The position numbers and the translations under genes were made by a program. Shown in pieces: positions 7,806 to 15,900 of a DNA stretch of 47,375 nt. The notes below the pieces were generated by a model that saw nothing but the letters and a program-made list of their open reading frames with translations, was not told the DNA's origin and searched no databases. The DNA comes from Bacillota bacterium. GTDB lineage: Bacteria; Bacillota; Dethiobacteria; DTU022; UBA8154. The DNA lies in contig DUQX01000010.1 of the NCBI GenBank assembly GCA_012837615.1, positions 1-47,375 of the forward strand, given 5' to 3'. The first letter of the stretch is position 1. Each line of letters begins with the position of its first letter.

Positions 7806-7915
7806 TGTCTTCGGCAGCCTGGCGATCATAGTTCTTCCTTCCACTTTTACAAAAAGAACCTTAGACCCATGGCTTTGCGCCCCACCCTTTAGGATGGTTT
7901 GCCTTTGTCGGTCAG
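7806..7915 (-). promoter_or_regulatory. Cyclic di-GMP-I (GEMM-I) riboswitch upstream of the transglutaminase gene
   Basis: Minus strand contains GGCAAACC, a P2 stem (CCATCC/GGGTGG), GGGCGCAAAGCC, ATGGGTCTAAGG opening P3, a long P3 (GGTTCTTTTT.../...AAGAACT) and the closing GATCGCCAGGCTGCCGA. The P2 loop is TAAA rather than the common GNRA, so docking into P3 may be weaker than in the cpaF copy. The base before CAAACC is G, as in c-di-GMP-selective aptamers. A terminator follows within 35 bases. The P2 and P3 sequences differ from the cpaF copy, so the two are not a recent duplication. Confidence 0.93.
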
Positions 7916-8001
7916 GAAGCTATTTCCTTACCTCATCATAGAATTTGTTCAAAAAATGGTTGATTACCATTATTTGCTTTGGAAAATTTTCTCTTAAAAT
8001 G

Positions 8002-8030
8002 TTTATACCATAAATACAGTAAAATGTAAA
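8002..8030 (-). promoter_or_regulatory. Candidate sigma-A promoter for the riboswitch-controlled transcript
   Basis: On the minus strand TTTACA (8025-8030), a 17-base spacer and TATAAA (8002-8007). It lies between the terminator of the upstream signalling operon and the c-di-GMP aptamer, about 80 bases before the aptamer begins. Confidence 0.5.
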
Positions 8031-8039
8031 TATAGTTTT

Positions 8040-8088
8040 AAAAAAAATTTCAGGTAAATTGACTCTTTTTTTAAAAAATTTACCTGAA
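8040..8088 (-). terminator. Intrinsic terminator of the signalling operon
   Basis: On the minus strand a 12-bp stem (TTCAGGTAAATT with AATTTACCTGAA) followed by ATTTTTTTT. The 5' arm overlaps the stop codon of the HD-GYP gene. It separates the signalling operon from the riboswitch-led transglutaminase/pilus genes. Confidence 0.85.
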
Positions 8089-9111
8089 TCGACGCGAAGG
8101 TAGATCGATTTTTAAAGCGATCTCCGCCAGTTCGGGATCAAAATGCGTTCCTGAGCATACGCGCAGCTCCTCTCTTACCTGGGAAAGGGACTTTGCCCGG
8201 GCATAGGGGCGATCGGAAAGCATGGCATCAATAGCATCAGCAACCGCGATTATCCTCGCGCCCAGCGGAATTTGTTCGCTGCTGATCCCCTCCGGATAGC
8301 CTGTCCCGTCATATTTTTCGTGATGGTGCAGGACAATCGGAACGGCATCATTTAAAAACTCCACCGGGGAGATGATCTCCGCACCGATAGCAGGGTGCTG
8401 TTTTATTATTTCAAACTCCTCAACGGTCAGCTTCGTAGTTTTGCGGAGAATCTGCTCGGGTATGCCGATCTTTCCGATATCGTGCAGAATGGCCGCCTGC
8501 TGCAGCAAATCCAGCTCCCCGCGGGGTAAGTTCAACGCCTCTCCCAACAGGGTAGAAAACATGGCAACTCTCTCCTGGTGGCCTTTAGTATAGGAATCCT
8601 TGGCATCGATCGCCGCCACCAGCGAGCGCACCGTCTCCATGTAGTGCTTCTGTATGTTGTTGTAGGCTCGCTCAATCTCGTATCTGAGCGATTCATTGGT
8701 TACCTGAAGTTCGCTGAGCCTGTTTTTGATAGCTGCAGAAGACGTCCGGCGGGCGAGGCCTTTTTCGACAACTTCTTTTACGGCGCTGATCTCAAAAGGC
8801 TTGATCAAGTAATCAAGTGCACCGTTGCGCAGTGCGTTAGTTGCCGTATCTACCGAAGCATAAGCGGTGATCATCACCACCTCGGTCTCCGGAGCCTTCT
8901 TTTTTACTTTTTCCAGAAGTTCGATACCGTTAATATCCGGCATTCTGATGTCGAGTATGGCAAGGTCAAATTCAGAGTTGTCCAGGTAGTCCAGGGCCTG
9001 GCTGCCGTTGCTCGCTGTAACGACATCATAATCGTCTCGCAAAATCATACGCAGCGCTTCCCTAGGGCCCAGTTCGTCATCGACAACTAATATCCTGGGG
9101 GTACTATTCAA
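8080..9111 (-). CDS. Response regulator with HD-GYP c-di-GMP phosphodiesterase domain
   Basis: A 343-residue protein with an N-terminal receiver (VVDDE; phospho-acceptor Asp54 in LAILDIRMPD; TAYAS; Lys in LIKPFE) and a C-terminal HD-GYP domain with intact AAILHDIGKIGIPE and HHHEKYDGTGYPEG motifs. In the family this hydrolyses c-di-GMP to GMP. I place the start at TTG 9111, because GGAGGAGGAG lies six bases upstream; an ATG at 9153 in the same frame lies inside the preceding kinase gene without a ribosome site. The gene overlaps the stop of that kinase by 8 bases, implying translational coupling and a partner relationship. It is the last gene before the operon terminator. Confidence 0.92.
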   Translation of the reverse strand: MNSTPRILVVDDELGPREALRMILRDDYDVVTASNGSQALDYLDNSEFDLAILDIRMPDINGIELLEKVKKKAPETEVVMITAYASVDTATNALRNGALDYLIKPFEISAVKEVVEKGLARRTSSAAIKNRLSELQVTNESLRYEIERAYNNIQKHYMETVRSLVAAIDAKDSYTKGHQERVAMFSTLLGEALNLPRGELDLLQQAAILHDIGKIGIPEQILRKTTKLTVEEFEIIKQHPAIGAEIISPVEFLNDAVPIVLHHHEKYDGTGYPEGISSEQIPLGARIIAVADAIDAMLSDRPYARAKSLSQVREELRVCSGTHFDPELAEIALKIDLPSRRFR

Positions 9112-11203
9112 CGTCTTCTCCTCCTCCGGAAAATACTGGTAACAATACTTCAAATTCCAGGTTTTTATTTTTCCTGCGCAGCGCTTTAATACTTCCGCCG
9201 TGATCCTCGATAATCTTCCTGCAGACCGGCAACTCCAGCGAGATATAACCGTTCAAGCGCACGCTCAGGGGATCAAATATTTTTTCTAAATCATTCTCAT
9301 CGGCGGTTGTCTGGAAATCACATAATGAAATACAAACCCCGCCGTTTGTAAAGAGGTTTTTTTCAAATGAGGTATTGATCTGGATCGTTCCACCTTTTTC
9401 CAGCGCTTTAAAAGAGCGCCGAAAAAGGTAGGAAAAAGCTCTGGATAGAAGGGTTTTATCAGCCTTTACATTTATACTTTCCTTGTAGTATGAGGTTTCC
9501 ACCGTGGTTTCCCGGCCCATTCCCTGCTCCTGCAAAAGCAACAGCCCCAAATCCAGGATTTCATGAATATCGGCGACTGTATACTTGTAGGAGATGGGTG
9601 CGGAAAAAGCAATAAGCTGTTCCACCAGTTCGTTTAACCTCTTTATTTCCTGGTGCACGGTATAGGTAAAATATTCACGGAAGGAGCTGTCATCGTATTT
9701 GTCCTTTAATAGCTCGGCAAAGGTCTGAATGGCCACCATGGGGTTTTTTATTTCATGCGCCAGCTGGCTTACAAATTTATTGAGCACATCGAGCTGGTCG
9801 GCCTGGCGGCGTTCCGCCTCGAGCTGTTTTTTATCCGAAATATCGTCAAAAATTATCACGCTGCCCAGGACCTTTCCCGCGGGATCAAAGAGCTGAAAAG
9901 TGTTTATTTCCAGGGGCGTGCGGCTTTTTGCGAGTTCAATCTCCTCTTTGGTAATCTCTCTGCCCATGACCAGAGTCTCATAAAGGAGATCTCCCAGAGG
10001 GCTGGGCAAATAACGCAGATCCCGGCCTATTATCTCCGCCTTCTCCAACTGCAGCAGCTCGGCAGCGCGGGGATTAAAAGTAATGATGCGGTTTTCGCAG
10101 TCTATGGCTACAACCCCGCCGTTCATGCGTTGAAGGATGCTTTCAAAGTACAGCTTCTGGTTGATCGCCCGGTGATGGAGGTCAATATCCCTCAGGGCCA
10201 GGGCAACATTACCGCAAATAATAAACAATAATTCCAGCTCCGCCGCTAAAAATGGGGCACCGGTTACTTTAGGCCCGAGATTTAACGCCCCGAGCAGTTC
10301 GCCCTGAGCTATGAGCGGTATGGATACAACCGCCTGGAGCATCTCCAGTTCCTGCAGCGCTTCGGCCGGCGGGGGGCTTCCGGGATCGCTTGTTTCACCG
10401 GCGATAAATATTCGCCCTTCCCCAGCCAGCCAGGAAATAATTCCCCCCGATGGGCTGAACCTTAATCCTGAATAGAGATGCGGATCCAAACCCCGCTGGG
10501 CAAAAATCAGGTAATCGCTCCGGCTATCATCTGCCTTTTCTTTTAACAAAATCGATAATTTTGCTGCGGGGACAAGCCCGACAACGGAATCAATAAAAAG
10601 TTCCAGTAAGCGTTCGCTATTGAAATTACTGCCCAGTGCCCTAGAAAAATCGCTCAGGATGCGCTCATTTTGAACTGCATGTGTAAGGTAATGGAGCGAT
10701 TTCGGAGGGTAATCAGAGCTAAGGGCAGGAGTAACATTTCTGCTATAGTTATTATTTCCTTTACAGTTATTGGAGATGGTAACGCTGTTACTGTAAAAAC
10801 TGTTGTTAACCCCATCTAAAACGGCTTTTTTCCGCGAACCGCTTACATCATAATACAGCCGGGCTCTCTCCCATGCCCTATCGAATATTTTTTTTACCTT
10901 CCCGGGGCTGAAGGGCTCAAAGACGTAGTCATAAAAACTGTCTTCAGGCAGGCCATCGCACATTTCTTCATTCCCTACCGCAAGGTAAGTTAAATCAGGC
11001 CTCTTTGCACAGGCTTTCTCTACCCATGGCAGGGCTTTATGGCTTGAAATATCCACTAAAACAAATCCCAGTGAAATTTTTTGTAGAAACCTGATACTTT
11101 GTTGCCCAAATTCTTTTTCCAGCAGGGTATATCCTTCAGGAATAAAATTTTTTATTTTCAAGGGTTTACTGTTTTTGTCAAATACATACAGAACCAGCTT
11201 CAA
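9104..11203 (-). CDS. GAF-PAS histidine kinase with degenerate receiver-like N-terminus and degenerate ATPase domain
   Basis: A 699-residue soluble protein. Residues 1-125 look like a receiver fold that has lost its Asp pocket (FVLVDISS, TYLAVG, YVFEPFSPGKVKKIF). A GAF domain (about 180-335), a PAS domain (about 345-465) and an HisKA segment follow; the phospho-acceptor His is present in SQLAHEIKNPMVAIQTF. The ATP-binding part is eroded: the N-box that should read N-x-x-x-N-A is SYLFRRSFKAL, and the D-x-G-x-G box is DFQTTADEND. It may therefore accept phosphate from another kinase, or act as a scaffold, rather than autophosphorylate. TTG at 11203 with AAAGGGGG 8 bases upstream. It overlaps the receiver-HD-GYP gene and lies 14 bases after the next kinase. 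Confidence 0.85.
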   Translation of the reverse strand: MKLVLYVFDKNSKPLKIKNFIPEGYTLLEKEFGQQSIRFLQKISLGFVLVDISSHKALPWVEKACAKRPDLTYLAVGNEEMCDGLPEDSFYDYVFEPFSPGKVKKIFDRAWERARLYYDVSGSRKKAVLDGVNNSFYSNSVTISNNCKGNNNYSRNVTPALSSDYPPKSLHYLTHAVQNERILSDFSRALGSNFNSERLLELFIDSVVGLVPAAKLSILLKEKADDSRSDYLIFAQRGLDPHLYSGLRFSPSGGIISWLAGEGRIFIAGETSDPGSPPPAEALQELEMLQAVVSIPLIAQGELLGALNLGPKVTGAPFLAAELELLFIICGNVALALRDIDLHHRAINQKLYFESILQRMNGGVVAIDCENRIITFNPRAAELLQLEKAEIIGRDLRYLPSPLGDLLYETLVMGREITKEEIELAKSRTPLEINTFQLFDPAGKVLGSVIIFDDISDKKQLEAERRQADQLDVLNKFVSQLAHEIKNPMVAIQTFAELLKDKYDDSSFREYFTYTVHQEIKRLNELVEQLIAFSAPISYKYTVADIHEILDLGLLLLQEQGMGRETTVETSYYKESINVKADKTLLSRAFSYLFRRSFKALEKGGTIQINTSFEKNLFTNGGVCISLCDFQTTADENDLEKIFDPLSVRLNGYISLELPVCRKIIEDHGGSIKALRRKNKNLEFEVLLPVFSGGGEDVE

Positions 11204-11217
11204 GACTTTTCCCCCTT

Positions 11218-13821
11218 TTATCGATGAGAAACTGTCCGTAAACTACTTGCGCCGGGAAGATATATTTCAAAAATTGTACCGTTACTGCTGCTGGAAAATT
11301 GCACGTTCCCGCCGTGATCAGTGATAATTCTGTGGCTTATGCTTAAACCTATCCCTATTCCGTCCACCTTGGTAGTGAAAAATGGGTCAAAAATCCTATC
11401 CCTCTCAACGGGATCAATTCCTGTTCCCGTATCCTTAATAATAATTTTAACCCTGTCAAAGGACGGGTTTGCCGACAAAGCTGTAACCTGGCCTGCGACC
11501 TGGAGTGAAGGCATTCCCCTGCCGTGTGTGTCATGTGTCATGTCATATGTGCCATGTGCGCCACGAGTGTCATGTGTGTCATGTGATCCTTTCAGTGCAA
11601 GAACTTCAATTCCCAGTTCTCCTCCATCGGGCATGGCCTGAACCGCGTTTAAACAAATATTTAAAAGCGCCTGTTTTAACTGATCCCGATCCGCTTTTAC
11701 GGCCGGTATATTTTGGTGACAATGCTGTTTTAGTTCAATTCCCTGTGTATTAATTTGGGGTGATAAAAGCATCATTACTTCGTCTATTAGTTCCCGGATA
11801 TCCACCTCTTCGTAAGCGGGGCGGTTGTTCCTTGAAAAGTTCAAGAGTTCCATGATGAGCTTGTTAATGCGTGCGATTTCCTCTGAAACTATTTTGGAAA
11901 AATTATGCCGGAACTCTTGATCATCGTATTTTTCCGGTAATAGTTCTGCAAAAGTTTTGATGGAAACCAGCGGGTTTTTCACCTCATGCGCTATCCCTGC
12001 AGCCATTTTCCCCAAGGAAGCTAACCTCTCATTCTGACTTTTTTCCCGTTCCAGTTCTTTAATACGGGTTATATCGCTTAGAACCATAATAGCTCCCTGT
12101 TCACCATTTTCCAGAGCATCCACCCGCGCCGTGTTACAGCACAAAAAGGACGAAAAAGCGCCCAGCGACAGCTCCACCTCAATCTCGCTTCTACTTTGAC
12201 CGTTTTTCAGTGTTTGCAGTATATTATAAGCCAGTGCAGGGCTCAGGACATCCTCAACTTTTTTGCCCATAACCTCCCCAGAAGAAATACCTGTAAACTT
12301 CTCCGTAGCGCTGTTAAAGGTGGTGATTCTCCCCTGCGCATCGACCGCGATCAACCCGTTTCCCATATTTTCTAGGATATTTTCCAGGTACTGTTTGATA
12401 TCGAGAATTTCGTTATACAACTGGGCATTTTTCAAGGCAACAGCCACCTGCAACGCCAACGCGGAGAGCAAGCGCACATCCTCCCTGGAATACGGCTCTC
12501 CTGATATTTTAATGCCCAGGAATAAAATGGCTTCCAATCTTCCTTCTATTAATATCGGAATTGCAGCTTCAGCACCAAGCTTTTTCATTTCACCGGCAAG
12601 CATCTCCCTGCCATCGGAGTCTGTTATGTATTTAAAATCCGACAGAAGCATTACCTCCGCTTTTTTTTCCATATGTTCCAAAAGCATACTATCGCTCTGC
12701 AGCCGTTCTTGTTTATTGTCAGCAACAAAAGGCCCTAAATTGCTCTCCGCCGCAATGGAAAAAGATCCGTCAACTTCTTTGAGGTAAATAACCGCCTTTT
12801 CAATATATATCTTATTTACGATCGTGTCTACCAGAAAGTGGAGAAGCTTATCCCTGTTTAAAATTGAAACCATAGCCTTATTGGCATCTATTAGGGTATT
12901 GTAGTAATCATAAGCCTCGCGGAATAAATAGCGATCAACTATAGATTGTATTCCCTCTTTTAGCGGATGAAACAAAAGAGCCGCCAGAATTACCAGTATC
13001 AGTGTAAAAGAAAGGAAGTTGGCTTCAAGGTAAAAGCTGTAGTTAATTTCCATAACAGCAAATACCCCGATGATTGCCCCTGCAAGGAGGGCCAGAGCCA
13101 GGACGTAGCTCACAACCTTGCGCACAGCCAGCCGAATATCCATTAACCTGAACTTTACAATAGCGTATGAGATTGAGGCAACCATGATCAGGGTAAATAC
13201 CGGACCGATAGGGCGAAGATCAAGCGCCCTTATCCCCAGCATGGGGAAAAAAAGATTGGAAATGGCCCCTAAAAAAAAGGAGGCAAAGATACCGCCGATA
13301 AAAAAACGGATCTGGTAGCGAACCAAGCCCCGCGAGGAACGCAGCTGCCGGAAAAGGCTGTAGATGATGTAAATCATTGCAGCGCCAAAATACAACGCAT
13401 ATAACGGAAAAAAAGGGCCATAAATAAGCTCTTTGTTTTCCAGCGGCAAAGCAACACCCTCCACTATGGCGGGGGTAAAACTTGCTGCAGCCAGAGCTAA
13501 ACTGAAAAACAAAAGGGGTAATACTTTTACCCAGGGGTAATTTTTCTCATCATGAAAAGCATTAATCACTACATTTATAAAGAAGGGGATAAATGCCGCT
13601 ATAACGTGGGAAATCCTGATCCAGAACAGCAAACTATCATAATCATTATTTTTGACAACGGCCATTACGCACAGCGCCCAAATACCGTTATTCACGGCCA
13701 AACACAAAAAAAGCCGGTTTATAAGCGAAAAAGGAGCTTTTCGATAGGAAGAAACACCTAAAACTATATTTGCCGCCGCAGCTATCCCGAGCAGCCATTC
13801 AATAATAAATGAAAGGTCCAT
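11218..13821 (-). CDS. Polytopic membrane sensor histidine kinase (GAF-PAS-HisKA-HATPase)
   Basis: An 867-residue kinase. About nine membrane segments fill the first 300 residues (7TM-type sensor plus two). GAF (about 330-475), PAS (about 485-605), HisKA with GIAHEVKNPLVSIKTF, and an intact HATPase follow: N-box NICLNAVQAM, DTGTGIDPVERDRIFDPFF and GIGIGLSISHRII. Between the N-box and DTGTG there is a His/Asp/Thr-rich insertion coded by GTCATGT-type DNA repeats. The start chosen is ATG 13821, seven bases after GGTGAG; a GTG at 13833 overlapping the ketosynthase stop is possible but badly spaced. It probably senses a hydrophobic or membrane cue and signals to the following receiver-HD-GYP protein. 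Confidence 0.88.
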   Translation of the reverse strand: MDLSFIIEWLLGIAAAANIVLGVSSYRKAPFSLINRLFLCLAVNNGIWALCVMAVVKNNDYDSLLFWIRISHVIAAFIPFFINVVINAFHDEKNYPWVKVLPLLFFSLALAAASFTPAIVEGVALPLENKELIYGPFFPLYALYFGAAMIYIIYSLFRQLRSSRGLVRYQIRFFIGGIFASFFLGAISNLFFPMLGIRALDLRPIGPVFTLIMVASISYAIVKFRLMDIRLAVRKVVSYVLALALLAGAIIGVFAVMEINYSFYLEANFLSFTLILVILAALLFHPLKEGIQSIVDRYLFREAYDYYNTLIDANKAMVSILNRDKLLHFLVDTIVNKIYIEKAVIYLKEVDGSFSIAAESNLGPFVADNKQERLQSDSMLLEHMEKKAEVMLLSDFKYITDSDGREMLAGEMKKLGAEAAIPILIEGRLEAILFLGIKISGEPYSREDVRLLSALALQVAVALKNAQLYNEILDIKQYLENILENMGNGLIAVDAQGRITTFNSATEKFTGISSGEVMGKKVEDVLSPALAYNILQTLKNGQSRSEIEVELSLGAFSSFLCCNTARVDALENGEQGAIMVLSDITRIKELEREKSQNERLASLGKMAAGIAHEVKNPLVSIKTFAELLPEKYDDQEFRHNFSKIVSEEIARINKLIMELLNFSRNNRPAYEEVDIRELIDEVMMLLSPQINTQGIELKQHCHQNIPAVKADRDQLKQALLNICLNAVQAMPDGGELGIEVLALKGSHDTHDTRGAHGTYDMTHDTHGRGMPSLQVAGQVTALSANPSFDRVKIIIKDTGTGIDPVERDRIFDPFFTTKVDGIGIGLSISHRIITDHGGNVQFSSSSNGTIFEIYLPGASSLRTVSHR
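11520..11592. repeat. Degenerate GTCATGT repeats inside the kinase gene
   Basis: A run of imperfect short repeats (GTGTCATGT, GTCATATGT, CCATGTGCG and relatives) encoding a His-Asp-Thr/Gly-rich stretch in the ATP-binding domain. The period is roughly 9 bp so the frame is kept. Confidence 0.7.
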
Positions 13822-13829
13822 TATGGCGC

Positions 13830-15050
13830 TCACCTTTCGTATTTTTCAACCACCAGCGCTGCATTGGAGCCCCCGATACCGTGCATATTTACCAGTGCCG
13901 TCTCAACCCTGGCCACGCGGCCTTTATTGGGAACGCAGTCAAGATCGCATTGCGGATCGGGATGCCGGTAGTTTATAGTAGGTGGAATAAATTTGTTTTG
14001 AATAGTTAGAGCGGCTGCAACTACCTGTAAAGGCCCTGAAGCGGCCAACGGATTGCCGATCATTGATTTAATAGAGCTTACCGGTAAATTATAGGCATAA
14101 TCCCCAAAGACTTCCTTGATGGCCTTCACTTCCATTTTATCTATAAATTTATCTCCAGGGGCATGGGCGCTGATGTAATCTACTTCAGTGAGGTTTAGTC
14201 CGGATTTACGTAATGCCTGGGACAGCGAAGAGACAATTGATGATTTTAATTGTTTCGGAGAGGCGGCATTGGAAATGCCCCATCCGCTAATCCCGGCATA
14301 GATTTCTGCTCCGCGTAAAAATGCCCGTTCTGCATTCTCCAGTACCAGCATCCCGCTACCTTCAGAGAGGACTCCTCCATCTCTGCGAGCATCAAAAGGT
14401 CTGCTTGCAGTTTGAGGATCATCGTTATAGGTTGAAGGGATAAGCCCCGCGGAACAAAACGAAGCATACGCCAGGGGGGATAACGGCGCGTCCCCTCCTC
14501 CGGCTAAAGCCAGCTCTGTCTCCCCGCTGATGATGGATTCTACAGCGTAAATGATGCTAAGAATTCCTGAGGGACAGCCTGTAGCGACGGTCACCACATT
14601 CCCCGGGCATTTGAGCTCGGAAGCAAGCTCGCTGGCAGCGGCGTGGGGGAAAGAAGAATACACATTAGTGGGCTTGGCAAAGCCGTTTTCTTTAAAATAT
14701 TCATACTCCGTTTCCACCACCCCGATATCAGAAGTGCTGATACCCACCCAGATCCCGGAACGTGAGGAAGCAAATTCTTCATGGCTAATCCCGGCATCCT
14801 GCAGTGCCATATGCGCAGCCGCAATAACCAGTTGGGTGCCCCATCCCCTGCCGTTTTGCGTACCGAGTTTTGTATCTTTTATCCATTCGCGGGGTATTTC
14901 CCCTGCTATTTGAGAAGGGTACCCGGAAGGATCAAAACGGGTAATACGCCGGATACCGGATCTACCCTCACACAGCGCCCTCCAAAAATTGTCTTTTCCC
15001 AGTCCATTTGGTGCTACAGATCCTAGGCCGGTTATTACTACTTCAGGCAA
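13830..15050 (-). CDS. Beta-ketoacyl synthase (FabF-like) with altered triad
   Basis: A 406-residue ketosynthase of the FabF/KAS II fold, the usual length. It begins VVITGLGSVAPNG as FabF does. The nucleophile is in VATGCPSGILSI. The first catalytic His is in ISAHAPGDKFID, a variant of HGTxTxxND. The second His, normally in KSMTGHLLGAAG, is replaced by Asn: IKSMIGNPLAASG. The C-terminal NMHGIGGSNAALVVEKY replaces NSFGFGGTNA. No acyl carrier protein or other fatty-acid gene is nearby, so this is likely a specialised condensing enzyme rather than housekeeping FabF. TTG at 15050 with GGGGG seven bases upstream; its TGA lies just before the kinase start. Substrate unknown. Confidence 0.87.
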   Translation of the reverse strand: MPEVVITGLGSVAPNGLGKDNFWRALCEGRSGIRRITRFDPSGYPSQIAGEIPREWIKDTKLGTQNGRGWGTQLVIAAAHMALQDAGISHEEFASSRSGIWVGISTSDIGVVETEYEYFKENGFAKPTNVYSSFPHAAASELASELKCPGNVVTVATGCPSGILSIIYAVESIISGETELALAGGGDAPLSPLAYASFCSAGLIPSTYNDDPQTASRPFDARRDGGVLSEGSGMLVLENAERAFLRGAEIYAGISGWGISNAASPKQLKSSIVSSLSQALRKSGLNLTEVDYISAHAPGDKFIDKMEVKAIKEVFGDYAYNLPVSSIKSMIGNPLAASGPLQVVAAALTIQNKFIPPTINYRHPDPQCDLDCVPNKGRVARVETALVNMHGIGGSNAALVVEKYER

Positions 15051-15063
15051 AACATTTCCCCCT

Positions 15064-15858
15064 TTAATTGGAGAATGATATCTTGTTTCCCGGTTTTTCG
15101 TTGATTTTTTCAGCTTCTAAGAACCAGTCCTGGTTCCCGTATATTTTTTTTAGAGAAATTAGTTTGAAACCACAGCTTTCTACAAGAGATACAAGTTCCT
15201 CTTCCTTCAGGAAATGAAAAGACTCCTGTTTTTTTATAAACATATTTAATATTAAAAAGGTAAAAAGCCACGGGGCGAGGGATAAAAGCTGGCCGGCCAG
15301 GAAAAAAGGCCAAAAGTAAGGTCTTCTATTTTTCATGTTCTCAACATGCTCTATAAAAATTGGGCCCATTTTAGGCTGATAAGGAGGTGTAACCAGCACC
15401 AGCCTGCCCCTGTCTTTTAATACCCTGTTGATTTCCCGCAACAAAAAATCAGGCCGCTTTACGGCATAGAGAACGTTAATACAGGCTACCGCCTGAAATT
15501 CCCCGTTATTATAAGGAATCTTGGAATTAAGATCTACTTTGCGCAAGTAGATCCTCTGCCTATGGGTTCTATATTTTCTACACTTGAGTCTAGCACGCCG
15601 GATCATTGCAGGTGCAAAATCTATCCCTACAGCTTTGACTTCCGGTTTTAAACGGATCAGATGATAGAGCAAATTGCCTGTTCCGCATCCCGCATCGAGA
15701 ATATAAGCTTCACTGCGCGGATTAAGGCTTTTAGCCACGGCATCCTGAAGCCGGCGGTATGGAAGCAGGCTCAGTAAGATCCGATCATAAACCAGGGCAT
15801 ATAATTGCCAAAACAATATATACAGGCGGTTATCCGCCTCATCTTCTAATTCCGTCAT
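15064..15858 (-). CDS. Class I SAM-dependent methyltransferase (Methyltransf_11/25 type)
   Basis: A 264-residue methyltransferase. The SAM-binding motif I is YILDAGCGTGNLLYHL (about residues 54-69), followed by the acidic strand-2 region VKAVGIDFAP, motif II VDLNSKIPYNNGEFQAV and motif III LKDRGRLVLVTPP. A hydrophobic segment near residues 185-215 (QLLSLAPWLFTFLILNMF) suggests membrane association or a lipid-like substrate. The gene lies 13 bases upstream of the ketosynthase and 42 bases after the SelA-GGDEF gene on the same strand, so it may modify the same small molecule. ATG at 15858 has a poor ribosome site. The acceptor (C, N or O) cannot be told from sequence. Confidence 0.82.
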   Translation of the reverse strand: MTELEDEADNRLYILFWQLYALVYDRILLSLLPYRRLQDAVAKSLNPRSEAYILDAGCGTGNLLYHLIRLKPEVKAVGIDFAPAMIRRARLKCRKYRTHRQRIYLRKVDLNSKIPYNNGEFQAVACINVLYAVKRPDFLLREINRVLKDRGRLVLVTPPYQPKMGPIFIEHVENMKNRRPYFWPFFLAGQLLSLAPWLFTFLILNMFIKKQESFHFLKEEELVSLVESCGFKLISLKKIYGNQDWFLEAEKINEKPGNKISFSN

Positions 15859-15900
15859 CGATATGCTTGAAAGCGAGCTCCAGCCGGCATCACCAAACTC

